Assembly (NCBI GenBank): GCA_964568855.1
Contig: CAZMSD010000056.1
Span: 1 to 15,537 of the forward strand
Direction: 5' to 3'
Length of the DNA stretch: 15,537 nt
Source of the DNA: CAZMSD01 sp964568855
GTDB taxonomy: Bacteria; CAIWAD01
This document shows, one piece after another, positions 7,469 to 14,504 of the stretch. Position numbers and translations under genes: made by a program. Each line of letters starts with the position of its first letter. Position 1 is the first letter of the stretch. The notes beneath the pieces were generated by a model. That model worked only from the letters and a program-made list of their open reading frames with translations, was not told where the DNA came from and ran no database searches.

Positions 7469-9145
7469 ATGAAGCGAACTTTCAGCATTCTGGCGGGAGT
7501 CGCCCTCCTGTTGATGATCGGCCAGGCCTTTGCGGTGGTTGACGACAGTTACCTGCAATGGCCGGAGAGCGGGGACGAGCAGTCCAACGCCAACCCGATC
7601 ACCGTCTATTCGCGAGTGCTAAAGACCGATTGCACCGGGCAGTGCGACAGCACCGAGTGCCCCGATCTTACCAAGTGGATGTTCTTCCGCGCCCAGGGTC
7701 AGACCGAGTACGACAGCCTTGAGATGGATCTGAACCACGGTGACTGCTATACGCCCTACGACGAGTACCAGGTGGACCTCCCCGTCAGCCACCTGAGCGG
7801 GGACAGCGTCTTCTTTTACGCCGAGTTCGGCGACCTGGACGGCGTCGTGGAGTACACCAGCGCCCCAGGTTCCGAGCAGTTCACTTTCACCGCCGAAGAG
7901 CCGGCCAACTACCCGCTGAGCTCGGCCACCACGGATGACTTCACCCTGCACGTCACCGGCGACTTCCACTGTGTCACGCCCAATGGCCAGGGCCCCGGCA
8001 TCTCTGGCACCTTCAACGGCTGGACCTACCAGCAGATGACCGACCTCGGCGACGACCTCTACGGCTACGACATCTTCTGGCCTATGGGTTCGCCCCCGAT
8101 CATGGAGTTCAAGTTCCGCAACGGCCCCGACTGGGAAAACCTCGGCGGCCCCTACGACAACCGTGAGTACGAAGTCGCGCCCGGCGCCACCGAGGACGAC
8201 TACTTCGCCTACTGGAGCGACGAGGAAGAGTGCCCCTGCGACGAGCAGCCCCTGACCGCCAACCAGCAGGTGATCTTCGGCGTGGACATGCGCCACCAGG
8301 ATCCCGCGAGCTGGGCCGGCGGCGTCTCCATTCAGGGCAGCCGCACTCCCCTGACCTGGAACGCGGGCGACAACCTGCTGACCGACGTGGACAGCGACAG
8401 TGTTTACACCGGCCTGATCACTTTCCCCGCCGGAGAGCTGAACACGGTGGACTACAAGTTCGTCAAGAGCGCCAACGGCACGGACTGGGAGTGGGAGAAT
8501 GCCCTCCCCGGCAACCGTTTCCTCTGCCTGCCGGACAACGGCTTCATGGTGGCCGACGTGGTCTTCTTCGACGACTATGAGCCGCCCACCTACACCACGG
8601 TGCCCATCGACGTGACCTTCCAGGTGGACATGAACTGCCTGGATCCCGGTGCCTACGCCGGAGGCGTTTCAGTGCAGGGCAGTGCGGTTCCCATCGACTG
8701 GACGCCGGGCAGCACCCTGATGAGCGACCTCGACGTGGACGGCGTCTACGATGTCATCGTGACCTTCCCGGCCGGCACGCTGCTGGACGTTGAGTACAAG
8801 TTCACCCACAGCGCCAACGGGACCGACTGGAACTGGGAGGACGGCATCTCCAACCGGCAGCTCACCCTGGACGACGCCACCCCGGTGGTGGTGCTGGATC
8901 CGGTCAACTGGGACGACTGGTACTGCCCTGTGCACCTGGACATCGCCTTCGACGGAGGCAGCCTGATCTTGAGTTGGGAAGCCGTACCCAGTGCGACTTC
9001 CTACACGCTGGAGGTCTACGACGAGCCTTATCCCGCTGAAGAAGACGAACCGGTGGATACGGTTGTAGGGACGGAGACGGAAGTAACCTATCCCCTGCCT
9101 CCGGACAACCGGTTCTTCCAGGTGAAGTATCACACGCTTCCCTAG
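7469..9145 (+). CDS. Secreted protein with three CBM20/CBM48-like starch-binding domains and a fibronectin-III-like end
   Basis: A signal peptide (MKRTFSILAGVALLLMIGQAFA) heads a protein of 558 residues with no visible catalytic domain. After an N-terminal beta-rich region, the first carbohydrate-binding-like domain (about 155-245) has GISGTFNGW and FKFRNGPDWENLGG. Two copies of a second type start near 268 and 382, 114 residues apart. They share VDM....P..(W/Y)AGGVS(I/V)QGS, a YKF strand and S-ANGTDW-WE, which resembles the YKF/W-E-NR binding face of CBM20. A fibronectin-like strand pair (LILSWEAVPSATSYTLEVY) closes the protein. I chose the ATG at 7469 because TGAGGA (7458-7463) precedes it by five bases and the signal peptide begins there; the ATG at 7457 would add only four residues. 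It probably holds starch or glycogen fragments for the GH57-like neighbour and the importer. The family assignment rests on motif resemblance only. Confidence 0.72.
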   Translation: MKRTFSILAGVALLLMIGQAFAVVDDSYLQWPESGDEQSNANPITVYSRVLKTDCTGQCDSTECPDLTKWMFFRAQGQTEYDSLEMDLNHGDCYTPYDEYQVDLPVSHLSGDSVFFYAEFGDLDGVVEYTSAPGSEQFTFTAEEPANYPLSSATTDDFTLHVTGDFHCVTPNGQGPGISGTFNGWTYQQMTDLGDDLYGYDIFWPMGSPPIMEFKFRNGPDWENLGGPYDNREYEVAPGATEDDYFAYWSDEEECPCDEQPLTANQQVIFGVDMRHQDPASWAGGVSIQGSRTPLTWNAGDNLLTDVDSDSVYTGLITFPAGELNTVDYKFVKSANGTDWEWENALPGNRFLCLPDNGFMVADVVFFDDYEPPTYTTVPIDVTFQVDMNCLDPGAYAGGVSVQGSAVPIDWTPGSTLMSDLDVDGVYDVIVTFPAGTLLDVEYKFTHSANGTDWNWEDGISNRQLTLDDATPVVVLDPVNWDDWYCPVHLDIAFDGGSLILSWEAVPSATSYTLEVYDEPYPAEEDEPVDTVVGTETEVTYPLPPDNRFFQVKYHTLP

Positions 9146-9160
9146 CGGAACTTCGGATCG

Positions 9161-9179
9161 GAATGCCGGACGGGCATTC
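9161..9179 (+). other. Hairpin after the starch-binding protein gene
   Basis: A perfect seven-pair stem GAATGCC/GGCATTC with a five-base loop sits 15 bases after the stop codon. It has no T tract and precedes the much stronger terminator at 9210, so it is more likely an mRNA 3'-end protector than a stop signal. Confidence 0.5.
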
Positions 9180-9209
9180 TGAATCGGTATGACAGCGGTG
9201 GCTATTATC

Positions 9210-9246
9210 AGCGCCGCCCCGCGGAAGCGGGGCGGCGTTTCTCTTT
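9210..9246 (+). terminator. Very strong intrinsic terminator closing the secreted-protein genes
   Basis: An eleven-pair GC-rich perfect stem (9212-9222 with 9227-9237) is capped by a GGAA tetraloop of the GNRA class and extended by a G-T and an A-T pair. It is followed by TTTCTCTTT. It separates the secreted alpha-glucan proteins from the importer genes, which therefore need their own promoter in 9247-9347. I found no convincing sigma-70 hexamers there. Confidence 0.85.
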
Positions 9247-9347
9247 ACAGGCAACGAATAATGCCAGGTCGCAAGCTTCCCCTCTCCTCGATACGCTCAA
9301 TCACTACATTTGAGTCGGGAATTCGTTTCTATCGGTGGAATCCGCCC

Positions 9348-11699
9348 ATGCTCCGTCTTCTGCCCCTCCTGCTGCTGCTTGTATTCAGCGCCTGCAAGCG
9401 TGACACGGACCGCCTCCGCGTGACCCTCTGGCACCAGATGGTCCCCGCCGAGCGCGAGATCCTGGGCGGGTTGATCGAGGACTTCGAGCGCGATCATCCG
9501 CGGATCGAGGTGCGCGCCCTCTACAAGGAAACGGAGGAGCTGCGCAGCGGTTTCCAGGCAGCCGCGCTGGCCGGCGCCGGGCCCGAGCTGGTCTACGGGC
9601 CCTCCGACGTGATCGGCCCCTTCCAGACCATGGGCATCATCCGGGACATGGGACCCTGGTTCGACGAGGCGGCGCGCGACCGCTTCGTGGAAGGCACCCT
9701 GACCCTGTTGCCCGCCCTGAAGTCCCGAAATCGAGCGGAGGACGCTGCGGAAGTTTCCGCCGAGGCTGCGGCTGGTGGTGCGGATGACGATCACCTGGAA
9801 CTGCTGCAGGTGGGCGATCGGGCCGATCGCACTGAAGATGTTCGCATGGAACTGCTGCAAGTGGGCGATCGGATCGGCAACCACCTGGCCCTGGTCTACA
9901 ATCGCAACTACATCGAGAAAGCGCCGCGCACGACCGCGGAACTGGTGGAGCTGGCGAAGGCCAACACCCTGGACGAGGACGGCGACGGGCGTATCGACCG
10001 CTACGGCATCGCCTGGAACTACACCGAGCCCTTCTTCGTGATCCCCTTCCTCACGGGGTACGGTTCCTGGATCTTCAGCGAGGAGGATCCCCGGCGCCCC
10101 GAACTGGACACGCCGGAAGCCGTGGCCGCCTACCGCTTCGTGCTCGAACTGCGTGATACACACCACGTGATACCGCGCAACTGCGACTACGAGATGGCCG
10201 ACGCCATGTTCAAGGAAGGCAAGGCGGCGATGATCATCAACGGCGACTGGAGCTGGGGCGGCGGCGAGGGCTACCTGGCCCGGCCGGAGCTGAACGCCGC
10301 CATCGCGCCGCTGCCCGTGGTGGAGTCCACCGGCCTGCCCATGGGGCCCATGGTGGCCACCAAGGGCTATTCGCTCAACGCCAACGCCGGCCCGGAGCAG
10401 ACCCGTGCGGCCATGGAGCTGGTGCGCTTCCTCACGTCGGTCGAGTCAGAGCGGCGCTTCATGAGCGAACTGAAGACCTTGCCCTCGCGGGTGGAGCTGC
10501 TGGACGATCCCCTGCTGACCGAGGACACCACGTTGCGCAATTCCGCGCAGCAGATGCGCAACGGCCGGCCCATGCCGGTCTTCGCCGAGTTGCGCGCCGT
10601 CTGGGATTCCATGCGGCCCCACTACCAGGCCCTGCTGGGGGGCAGCGAGAGCCCCGAGGAGGCGGCCGCCGGCATGCAGCGCGACGCCCTGTACAAGATC
10701 GAACGGATGAACGAGGTGCTCAAGCCCACGGTCTTCGCCCACGCCTTCAAGGCGCTCTGCCTGCTGCTGATGGCGGGCGCCCTGTTCTGGCAAAGGAAAA
10801 GGCTGGCGGAGTTCTTCCACGACTTCAGCCGCAACCGCCTGGCCTACTTGTTCATCCTGCCGGCCTTCCTGGTGATCCTGCTGACCATCGCCTTTCCCTT
10901 CTTCTACAACGTTGTGCTCTCGCTCTCCAACATGTCGCTCAACCAGTTCAGAGAGTGGCAGGTGGTGGGCCTGCAGCACTATGTGGACGTCTTCAGGCAG
11001 GCGATCTTCTACTCTGTTTTCGTCAAGACCGTGATCTGGACGGTGGTCAACGTGGTCTTCCACGTGAGCATCGGCGTATTCCTGGCCCTGGTGATCAACG
11101 GTCCCGTGCGCGGGAAGAGCATCTACCGGGTGCTGCTGATCATTCCCTGGGCGGTGCCCTCCTACATCACGGCGCTGACCTGGCGGGGCATGTTCGATTT
11201 CGAATACGGGGCGGTCAACCTGATCATCAGCAAGTACCTGGCCATGCCGCTGGTCAACTGGCTGGGCTCGCCCCTGGAGGCCTTCACGGCCTGCATCCTG
11301 ACCAACATCTGGCTCGGCTTCCCCTTCATGATGATCGTGGCGCTGGGCGGGCTGCAGGCCATTCCGCAGGAGCTCTACGAGGCGGCCCGCGTGGACGGCG
11401 CATCGCGCTGGGTGCAGTTCCGCAGGATCACGATGCCGCTGCTGAAGCCGGTGATGCTGCCCGCGGCCACGCTGGGCACGGTCTGGACCTTCAACAACCT
11501 GAACGTGATCTGGCTGGTTTCCAACGGCGGGGAGCCCTCGGACAAGACGCACATCCTGGTCTCCTACGTCTACCGGGCGGTCTTCAACCTGTACCAGTAC
11601 GGCTACGGGGCGGCGCTGTCCATGGTGATCTTCGGCATTCTGCTGGCCTTCTCGGTGCTGTTTCTGCGGAAGACCAGGGCCACCAGCGCGATATACTAG
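9348..11699 (+). CDS. MalE-MalF fusion: lipoprotein maltodextrin-binding domain joined to ABC permease
   Basis: This is a binding protein and inner-membrane channel subunit in one chain of 783 residues. It starts MLRLLPLLLLLVFSAC, a lipoprotein signal with acceptor Cys16. Residues 17 to about 450 are a MalE-type sugar-binding fold (VTLWHQMVPAERE, LVYGPSDVIGPF, GNHLALVYNRNYI, FKEGKAAMIINGDWSW). A span near 465-480 leads to a six-helix MalF-type permease from about 497. The EAA loop that docks the ATPase is EAARVDGASRWVQFRRITMP (about 677-696). Residues 126-175 form an odd insertion containing ELLQVGDR twice, 17 residues apart. The ATG at 9348 is chosen because the lipoprotein signal begins there, although its ribosome site is weak (GGTGGA). 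The same frame is open upstream to an ATG at 9189, but that would run through the terminator. No MalK gene is in the window, so an ATPase encoded elsewhere must serve. Maltodextrin specificity is inferred from motifs and neighbours. Confidence 0.85.
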   Translation: MLRLLPLLLLLVFSACKRDTDRLRVTLWHQMVPAEREILGGLIEDFERDHPRIEVRALYKETEELRSGFQAAALAGAGPELVYGPSDVIGPFQTMGIIRDMGPWFDEAARDRFVEGTLTLLPALKSRNRAEDAAEVSAEAAAGGADDDHLELLQVGDRADRTEDVRMELLQVGDRIGNHLALVYNRNYIEKAPRTTAELVELAKANTLDEDGDGRIDRYGIAWNYTEPFFVIPFLTGYGSWIFSEEDPRRPELDTPEAVAAYRFVLELRDTHHVIPRNCDYEMADAMFKEGKAAMIINGDWSWGGGEGYLARPELNAAIAPLPVVESTGLPMGPMVATKGYSLNANAGPEQTRAAMELVRFLTSVESERRFMSELKTLPSRVELLDDPLLTEDTTLRNSAQQMRNGRPMPVFAELRAVWDSMRPHYQALLGGSESPEEAAAGMQRDALYKIERMNEVLKPTVFAHAFKALCLLLMAGALFWQRKRLAEFFHDFSRNRLAYLFILPAFLVILLTIAFPFFYNVVLSLSNMSLNQFREWQVVGLQHYVDVFRQAIFYSVFVKTVIWTVVNVVFHVSIGVFLALVINGPVRGKSIYRVLLIIPWAVPSYITALTWRGMFDFEYGAVNLIISKYLAMPLVNWLGSPLEAFTACILTNIWLGFPFMMIVALGGLQAIPQELYEAARVDGASRWVQFRRITMPLLKPVMLPAATLGTVWTFNNLNVIWLVSNGGEPSDKTHILVSYVYRAVFNLYQYGYGAALSMVIFGILLAFSVLFLRKTRATSAIY
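9796..9872 (+). repeat. Imperfect 26-base direct repeat inside the MalE domain
   Basis: Bases 9796-9821 and 9847-9872 are identical except for one position (G9809 against A9860). The offset is 51 bases, which keeps the reading frame and duplicates the peptide ELLQVGDR. The second copy runs straight into the conserved IGNHLALVYN, so it looks like the original copy. The first lies in the Ala/Asp/Glu-rich insertion. Confidence 0.85.
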
Positions 11700-11735
11700 T
11701 CGCTGACGCGGATGCGTTGCACCGCCTCAGCGACT
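11698..11735 (+). other. Long hairpin overlapping the malEF stop codon
   Basis: AGTCGCTGA (11698-11706) pairs perfectly with TCAGCGACT (11727-11735). Inside, after a C/C mismatch, GCGG (11708-11711) pairs with CCGC (11722-11725), and a three-pair tip follows. The 5' arm includes the last two bases of the TAG stop. Only TTGCGTTT follows, so it is not a good terminator. Placed between a binding-protein-permease gene and malG, it may stabilise the upstream message or lower downstream expression, the job REP elements do after E. coli malE. Confidence 0.6.
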
Positions 11736-11855
11736 TGCGTTTGCAGCCGTCGCACCGCGATCAGCGGCAGGCGAGATCGCGTCAAGTATCACGCGGAACG
11801 CGGCTGAAACGCAAGGGAGACGGGAACTGAACCGCATGATAAAGGGAGTGACCGA

Positions 11856-12686
11856 ATGAAGGAATCCCGCGCCTTGACCGCAATGCGCCACCTGGTGCTG
11901 ATCTTCTTCTCCCTGATCGCCATCTACCCGGCGCTGAACGTCTTCTCGATCTCGATGCGGCCGGGCGACAAGCTGCGCACCACGGACCTGTCGCTGATTC
12001 CCGACGGCGCCGGATTCCACTCGTACATGGAACTCTTCACTACCCAGCCCTTTCTCACTTGGCTGGGGAATTCCCTGCTGGTCTCCCTGGCCGTGACTCT
12101 CACCGGGGTGGTGCTGGCGGCCATCGGCGGCTACGCCTTCAGCCGCTTCAACTTCGTGGGCCGCAATTCGGGCATGCTGGCCATCATGACCACCCAGATG
12201 TTTCCGGCCACCATGCTATTGCTGCCCCTGTACATCCTGATCGCCAAGCTGCACCTGGTGAATACATTCTTCGGGCTGATGATCCTCTACACGGCCACCG
12301 CGCTGCCCTTCTGTCTGTGGCAGATGAAAGGCTTCTACGACACCATACCCGGCTCGCTGGAGGAGGCGGCGCGCATCGACGGCTGCAACCGCTTCCAGGC
12401 CTTCTACAGGGTGGTGCTGCCGCTGGCCAGCCCGGCGCTTGTGATCACGGCCCTGTTCAGCTTCATGTCCTCCTGGTCGGAGTACATCGTGGCCGCGCAG
12501 GTGCTGCAGGAAACGGAAATGTTCACGTTGCCGCTGGGCCTGAAGAGCTTCCAGGCCAGCATGTCCACGCAGTGGGGGCTCTACGCGGCGGCTTCGATCC
12601 TGGTCAGCGTGCCGGTGGTGATCGTCTTCATCTCGCTCAGCCGCTACCTGGTGTCGGGGCTGACGCTCGGGGCGGTTAAGGAATAG
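11856..12686 (+). CDS. malG: MalG-type ABC sugar permease
   Basis: This second channel subunit (276 residues) partners the MalF half of the fusion protein. Six membrane segments lie at about residues 13-33, 69-95, 105-127, 136-155, 194-213 and 240-265. The EAA loop EEAARIDGCNRFQAFYRVVLP (168-188, given here to show the ATPase-docking site) is complete, and the C-terminus LTLGAVKE matches the ending of MalG proteins, which contacts the transporter core. AAGGGAG (11842-11848) lies seven bases before the ATG. The 156-base gap to the fusion gene holds a hairpin but no clear promoter, so the two genes are probably co-transcribed. Length is normal for the family. Maltodextrin is the likely substrate from homology to MalG and from the neighbours; other oligosaccharides are possible. 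Confidence 0.88.
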   Translation: MKESRALTAMRHLVLIFFSLIAIYPALNVFSISMRPGDKLRTTDLSLIPDGAGFHSYMELFTTQPFLTWLGNSLLVSLAVTLTGVVLAAIGGYAFSRFNFVGRNSGMLAIMTTQMFPATMLLLPLYILIAKLHLVNTFFGLMILYTATALPFCLWQMKGFYDTIPGSLEEAARIDGCNRFQAFYRVVLPLASPALVITALFSFMSSWSEYIVAAQVLQETEMFTLPLGLKSFQASMSTQWGLYAAASILVSVPVVIVFISLSRYLVSGLTLGAVKE

Positions 12687-12705
12687 AGTAGCTCGGAAAA
12701 TGCGA

Positions 12706-12741
12706 GCATGCAGCGGATCCGCCACGTCGGACCGCTGATGC
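12706..12741 (+). terminator. Long bulged hairpin after malG, possible U-less terminator
   Basis: Starting 20 bases after the malG stop, GCAT, CAGCGG and TCCG pair in order with CGGA, CCGCTG and ATGC, with single bulged G12710 and A12717 and a six-base loop (12722-12727). That makes 14 pairs. No T tract follows, so it may terminate weakly or need a factor, or it may only protect the 3' end. It also marks the left side of the change in base composition. Confidence 0.45.
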
Positions 12742-12901
12742 GCGATGAGCTGGTGAATTCGCGTATGTGGTGGAGGTGCTGTGAGGGGGCGCTGATGGTG
12801 CTAAGCGTTGAGTGGTCCTGCGAATCCACCGAGTATAACATCATACATCCTCGATAGTCTGCGTACTCCGCATGGAGACGGCCACCAGACATCAATGAAT
12901 A

Positions 12902-12930
12902 CCTTGTGCTTACACAAGGATTCTTATACT
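12902..12930 (+). promoter_or_regulatory. Promoter with overlapping palindrome upstream of the CARF regulator gene
   Basis: A near-consensus -10 TATACT (12925-12930) lies 10 bases before the ATG. A perfect inverted repeat CCTTGTG-CTTA-CACAAGG (12902-12919) covers the -35 region, where TTGTGC (12904-12909) is a weak hexamer with 15-base spacing. A repressor bound there would block RNA polymerase. The predicted transcript start is only 3-5 bases before the ATG, so the message would be nearly leaderless, consistent with the absence of any ribosome site. Confidence 0.6.
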
Positions 12931-12940
12931 ATGCTGTAGC

Positions 12941-14452
12941 ATGGATCGCTCAAAGGTATTAATAGCGTGGGTGGGATCTACCGACCTTCGTGCGCCCACA
13001 GAGGAAGGGACTGTAGGTCTAGGTCCGGTTGCTCAGGCTGTGATTGCACGGAATCCCGATGAGGTGGTCCTCCTCTCGAACTTCCCTAAAGAGTCAGTGG
13101 AGATGTACGTCCAGTGGCTCGCCGATCGCGTGCCCATTCGCATTCGAGTTGAAGGCCGTGATCTATCAGGGCCAACTGAGTTCGGAGAAATCTACACCTC
13201 GGCGGTCGAGGTTCTGGAAAAAGTGCTGCAGGATAATCGAGGATCGGTGGATCTGTCATTCCACCTCAGTCCCGGCACACCCGCCATGGCGGCTGTGTGG
13301 ATCATCCTCGCCAAGACGCGATTTCCTGCGGAACTTATCGAGTCTTCACGGGACCACGGGATTCGCACAGCGTCGGTCCCGTTCGACATTTCGGCTGATT
13401 TCCTCCCAGATCTGCTTAGACGTCCAGACGAGGAGCTGGCGCGGCTGAGCACCGGCCTTCCTCCAGAAGCGCCCGAGTTCGACGAGATCATCCACCGCGG
13501 CCGAGTGATGAAGCGCGTTATACTGCTGGCTCGCCGAGTCGCTCTTCGCTCGGTCCCTGTGCTGATAGAGGGCGAGACAGGAACCGGCAAAGAACTGCTC
13601 GCCCGCGCGATTCACCGTGCCAGCCCGAGGCGTGAGAAACCCTTCGTTGCTGTTAACTGTGGCGCCATCTCTCCAGAGCTTGTTGAGTCTGAGCTGTTCG
13701 GTCACGAGAAGGGAGCGTTTACGGGGGCGACGGTAAGTCGGAAAGGTCACTTCGCCGAGGCAGACAGTGGGACACTGTTTCTTGACGAGGTTGGAGAACT
13801 CCCGAAGCCCGCCCAGGTCAAGCTTCTGCGAGCGCTCCAGGAAGGGGAGATACTGGCGGTCGGAAGTTCGCGCAGCCGCACGGTCGACGTTCGGGTGATC
13901 GCGGCAACGAATCGATCATTACTTTCCGAGGTCACCGGCGGCGGATTCCGGGAGGATCTCTTCCATCGACTGGCGGTAGCTGTCCTCCTGCTGCCACCGC
14001 TGCGAGAACGCCGCGAGGATCTGTCCCGCCTGATCGATCACCTCCTCGCCAAGGTGAATTGCGAGGGGCGGGAGCAGCCGGGTTTTATTGATAAGAAGCT
14101 GTCTATTGGTGCAAGAAACCTTCTGCTTCACCATCCTTGGCCAGGCAATGTGCGCGAGCTTCAGAACACTCTCCGGCGTGCGGCGATATGGACACCCGAG
14201 GCCACGCTCAGAGTGGAAGAGATCCGTGAAGCCCTCCTCCCGCTAGAGGCTGCAGGGGAAGACCGAATCCTCGGGCGCCCGCTCGGCGAAGGGCTTGATC
14301 TACCAGGGCTTCTCGCCACGGTGGCCCGCCACTATCTCGAGCGGGCGCTTGACGACGCCTTGGGCAACAAGACCCGTGCGGCAAAGCTTGTTGGTCTTCC
14401 CAGCTACCAGACCCTGACCAACTGGATGAAGCGTTACGGAGTGAAGGCATGA
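12941..14452 (+). CDS. Sigma-54-dependent activator with N-terminal RtcR-like CARF sensor domain
   Basis: This 503-residue enhancer-binding protein should activate a sigma-54 promoter when its sensor binds a ligand. Residues 1 to about 165 are CARF-like: a first strand KVLIAWVGSTDL, then HLSPGTPAMAAVW (108-120), ILAKTRFPAELIESS and a conserved EFGEIY. E. coli RtcR has the matching segments (HITTGTHVAQICWFLLAEARYLPARLIQSS, quoted from memory in two parts: HITTGTHVAQICW and LLAEARYLPARLIQSS). The AAA+ domain has Walker A GETGTGKE (211-218), the sigma-54 contact loop GAFTGA (258-263) and Walker B with Asp282-Glu283. The C-terminus is a Fis-type helix-turn-helix (GNKTRAAKLVGL...YQTLTNWMKRYG). CARF domains bind cyclic oligoadenylates, and RtcR responds to RNA ends, so either ligand is possible. 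The ATG lacks a ribosome site, but the first CARF strand begins at residue 5, which supports it. Codons are less G/C-ending than in malG. Confidence 0.9.
   Translation: MDRSKVLIAWVGSTDLRAPTEEGTVGLGPVAQAVIARNPDEVVLLSNFPKESVEMYVQWLADRVPIRIRVEGRDLSGPTEFGEIYTSAVEVLEKVLQDNRGSVDLSFHLSPGTPAMAAVWIILAKTRFPAELIESSRDHGIRTASVPFDISADFLPDLLRRPDEELARLSTGLPPEAPEFDEIIHRGRVMKRVILLARRVALRSVPVLIEGETGTGKELLARAIHRASPRREKPFVAVNCGAISPELVESELFGHEKGAFTGATVSRKGHFAEADSGTLFLDEVGELPKPAQVKLLRALQEGEILAVGSSRSRTVDVRVIAATNRSLLSEVTGGGFREDLFHRLAVAVLLLPPLRERREDLSRLIDHLLAKVNCEGREQPGFIDKKLSIGARNLLLHHPWPGNVRELQNTLRRAAIWTPEATLRVEEIREALLPLEAAGEDRILGRPLGEGLDLPGLLATVARHYLERALDDALGNKTRAAKLVGLPSYQTLTNWMKRYGVKA
14390..14422. promoter_or_regulatory. 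Possible upstream activator site
   Basis: GTTGGTC (14390-14396) and GACCAAC (14416-14422) form a perfect seven-base inverted repeat with 19 bases between the arms. It lies about 35-65 bases before the sigma-54 promoter, inside the end of the activator gene. Enhancer-binding proteins usually bind paired palindromes 80-200 bases upstream, so this is close but conceivable. The region also encodes the conserved DNA-binding helix, which could produce the match by chance. Confidence 0.25.
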
Positions 14453-14455
14453 CAA

Positions 14456-14471
14456 TGGCATGTGGGTTGCA
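14456..14471 (+). promoter_or_regulatory. Sigma-54 (-24/-12) promoter
   Basis: TGGCATG-TGGG-TTGCA matches the sigma-54 consensus TGGCAYR-N4-TTGCW at every defined position. The invariant GG (14457-14458) and GC (14469-14470) have the exact 12-base phase. It begins four bases after the stop codon of the CARF/sigma-54 activator and points at the HsdR-like gene. The predicted transcript start, about 14482, leaves a leader of about 23 bases containing GAGG (14493-14496). Confidence 0.85.
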
Positions 14472-14504
14472 AATGTCGATCATGCAATGGACGAGGCACA
14501 TACC

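Noticed and set aside
9297..10166. Minus-strand open frame of 289 codons opposite the MalE domain
   Set aside because: His/Gln/Gly-rich antisense shadow of a GC-rich gene, with no ribosome site and no family resemblance.
14272..14281. Perfect palindrome CGGGCGCCCG in the activator gene as an enhancer site
   Set aside because: A ten-base GC palindrome is expected by chance in coding DNA of this composition, and there is no second copy nearby.
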